Shown one piece after another: positions 34,701 through 34,723 of a stretch of DNA of 34,723 bases (the stretch's first letter is position 1; every line of letters starts with the position of its first letter). Source of the stretch: Thermoproteota archaeon (GTDB lineage: Archaea > Thermoproteota > Thermoprotei_A > Sulfolobales > Desulfurococcaceae); contig JAUQPA010000013.1 in NCBI GenBank assembly GCA_030550615.1, forward strand, positions 1-34,723, given 5' to 3'. The notes below the pieces were generated by a model. That model saw only the letters and a program-made list of their open reading frames with translations. It was not told the DNA's origin and made no database searches. A program made the position numbers and the translations under genes.

Positions 34701-34723
34701 GTGACGAAAAAACACAAGAAACT
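34701..34723 (+). CDS. Possible start of a plus-strand gene (truncated by window end)
   Basis: GTG at 34701 opens a frame reading V/M-T-K-K-H-K-K up to the last base, a basic start typical of many proteins. An ATATATTA-like element lies about 20 nt upstream. Too little is visible for a product name or to be sure that it is a gene. Confidence 0.25.

Noticed and set aside
1-34723. CRISPR arrays, insertion-sequence transposases, rRNA genes, prophage
   Set aside because: No regularly spaced direct repeats, no transposase or integrase frame and no rRNA signature were seen anywhere in the window.

Overview
This 34.7 kb window looks like chromosomal DNA from a hyperthermophilic crenarchaeon, most likely of the Desulfurococcales. 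The reasons are an AT-rich chromosome with GC-rich stable RNA, TATA-box factor TBP, an archaeal ATP-dependent DNA ligase, a GPN-loop GTPase, DUF2070, a two-gene lipoate ligase, archaeal C/D-box guide RNAs, and Shine-Dalgarno sites of the form GGTG. The gene content resembles Staphylothermus or Ignisphaera, but the species cannot be fixed from the sequence alone. An intact tRNA-Lys(CUU) is present; reports I recall describe this tRNA as split in S. marinus and S. hellenicus.

Layout. Positions 1-3704 (+) hold a sugar ABC importer (binding protein cut off at the window edge, then two MalF/MalG-type permeases). It converges on a large GH35 beta-galactosidase (-). Positions 6850-8374 (+) carry a 4-oxalocrotonate tautomerase homologue and a malate/lactate dehydrogenase-2 family enzyme. 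Positions 8490-10860 (-) carry a winged-helix protein, a coiled-coil plus ribbon-helix-helix protein and a GNAT acetyltransferase. Positions 11094-13468 hold two poorly known genes and long non-coding stretches, including a 43-bp perfect inverted repeat around a GC-rich 62-nt loop. Positions 13469-21638 hold housekeeping genes: amidohydrolase, class II synthetase-like protein, TBP, DUF2070, GPN GTPase and DNA ligase. Positions 21886-29360 hold envelope and membrane genes: a surface phosphodiesterase, a palm-domain protein with a dual-specificity phosphatase, an HtpX-type protease, a secreted Lon-type protease and a FUN14-like protein. Positions 29449-33414 (-) hold LplA/LplB and two polytopic glycosyltransferase-like proteins. 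The end holds a C/D sRNA, a metallophosphoesterase and tRNA-Lys.

How the genes fit together. The importer and GH35 suggest uptake of beta-galactosides and their hydrolysis in the cytoplasm. Three envelope proteins have Thr/Ser-rich stalks, and the GT39/GT87-like proteins could glycosylate such stalks. Many genes share one initiation rule: GGTG exactly 6 nt before the start codon. This rule moves many starts downstream of the longest open frame. It also points to an ATA initiation codon for the tautomerase, exactly where its catalytic N-terminal proline is expected.

The strongest items for follow-up are the long hairpin element at 12.93-13.10 kb, the ATA start, the acetyltransferase with no usable start, and two intergenic C/D-box sRNAs, one with a guide matching the peptidyl-transferase centre of 23S rRNA.
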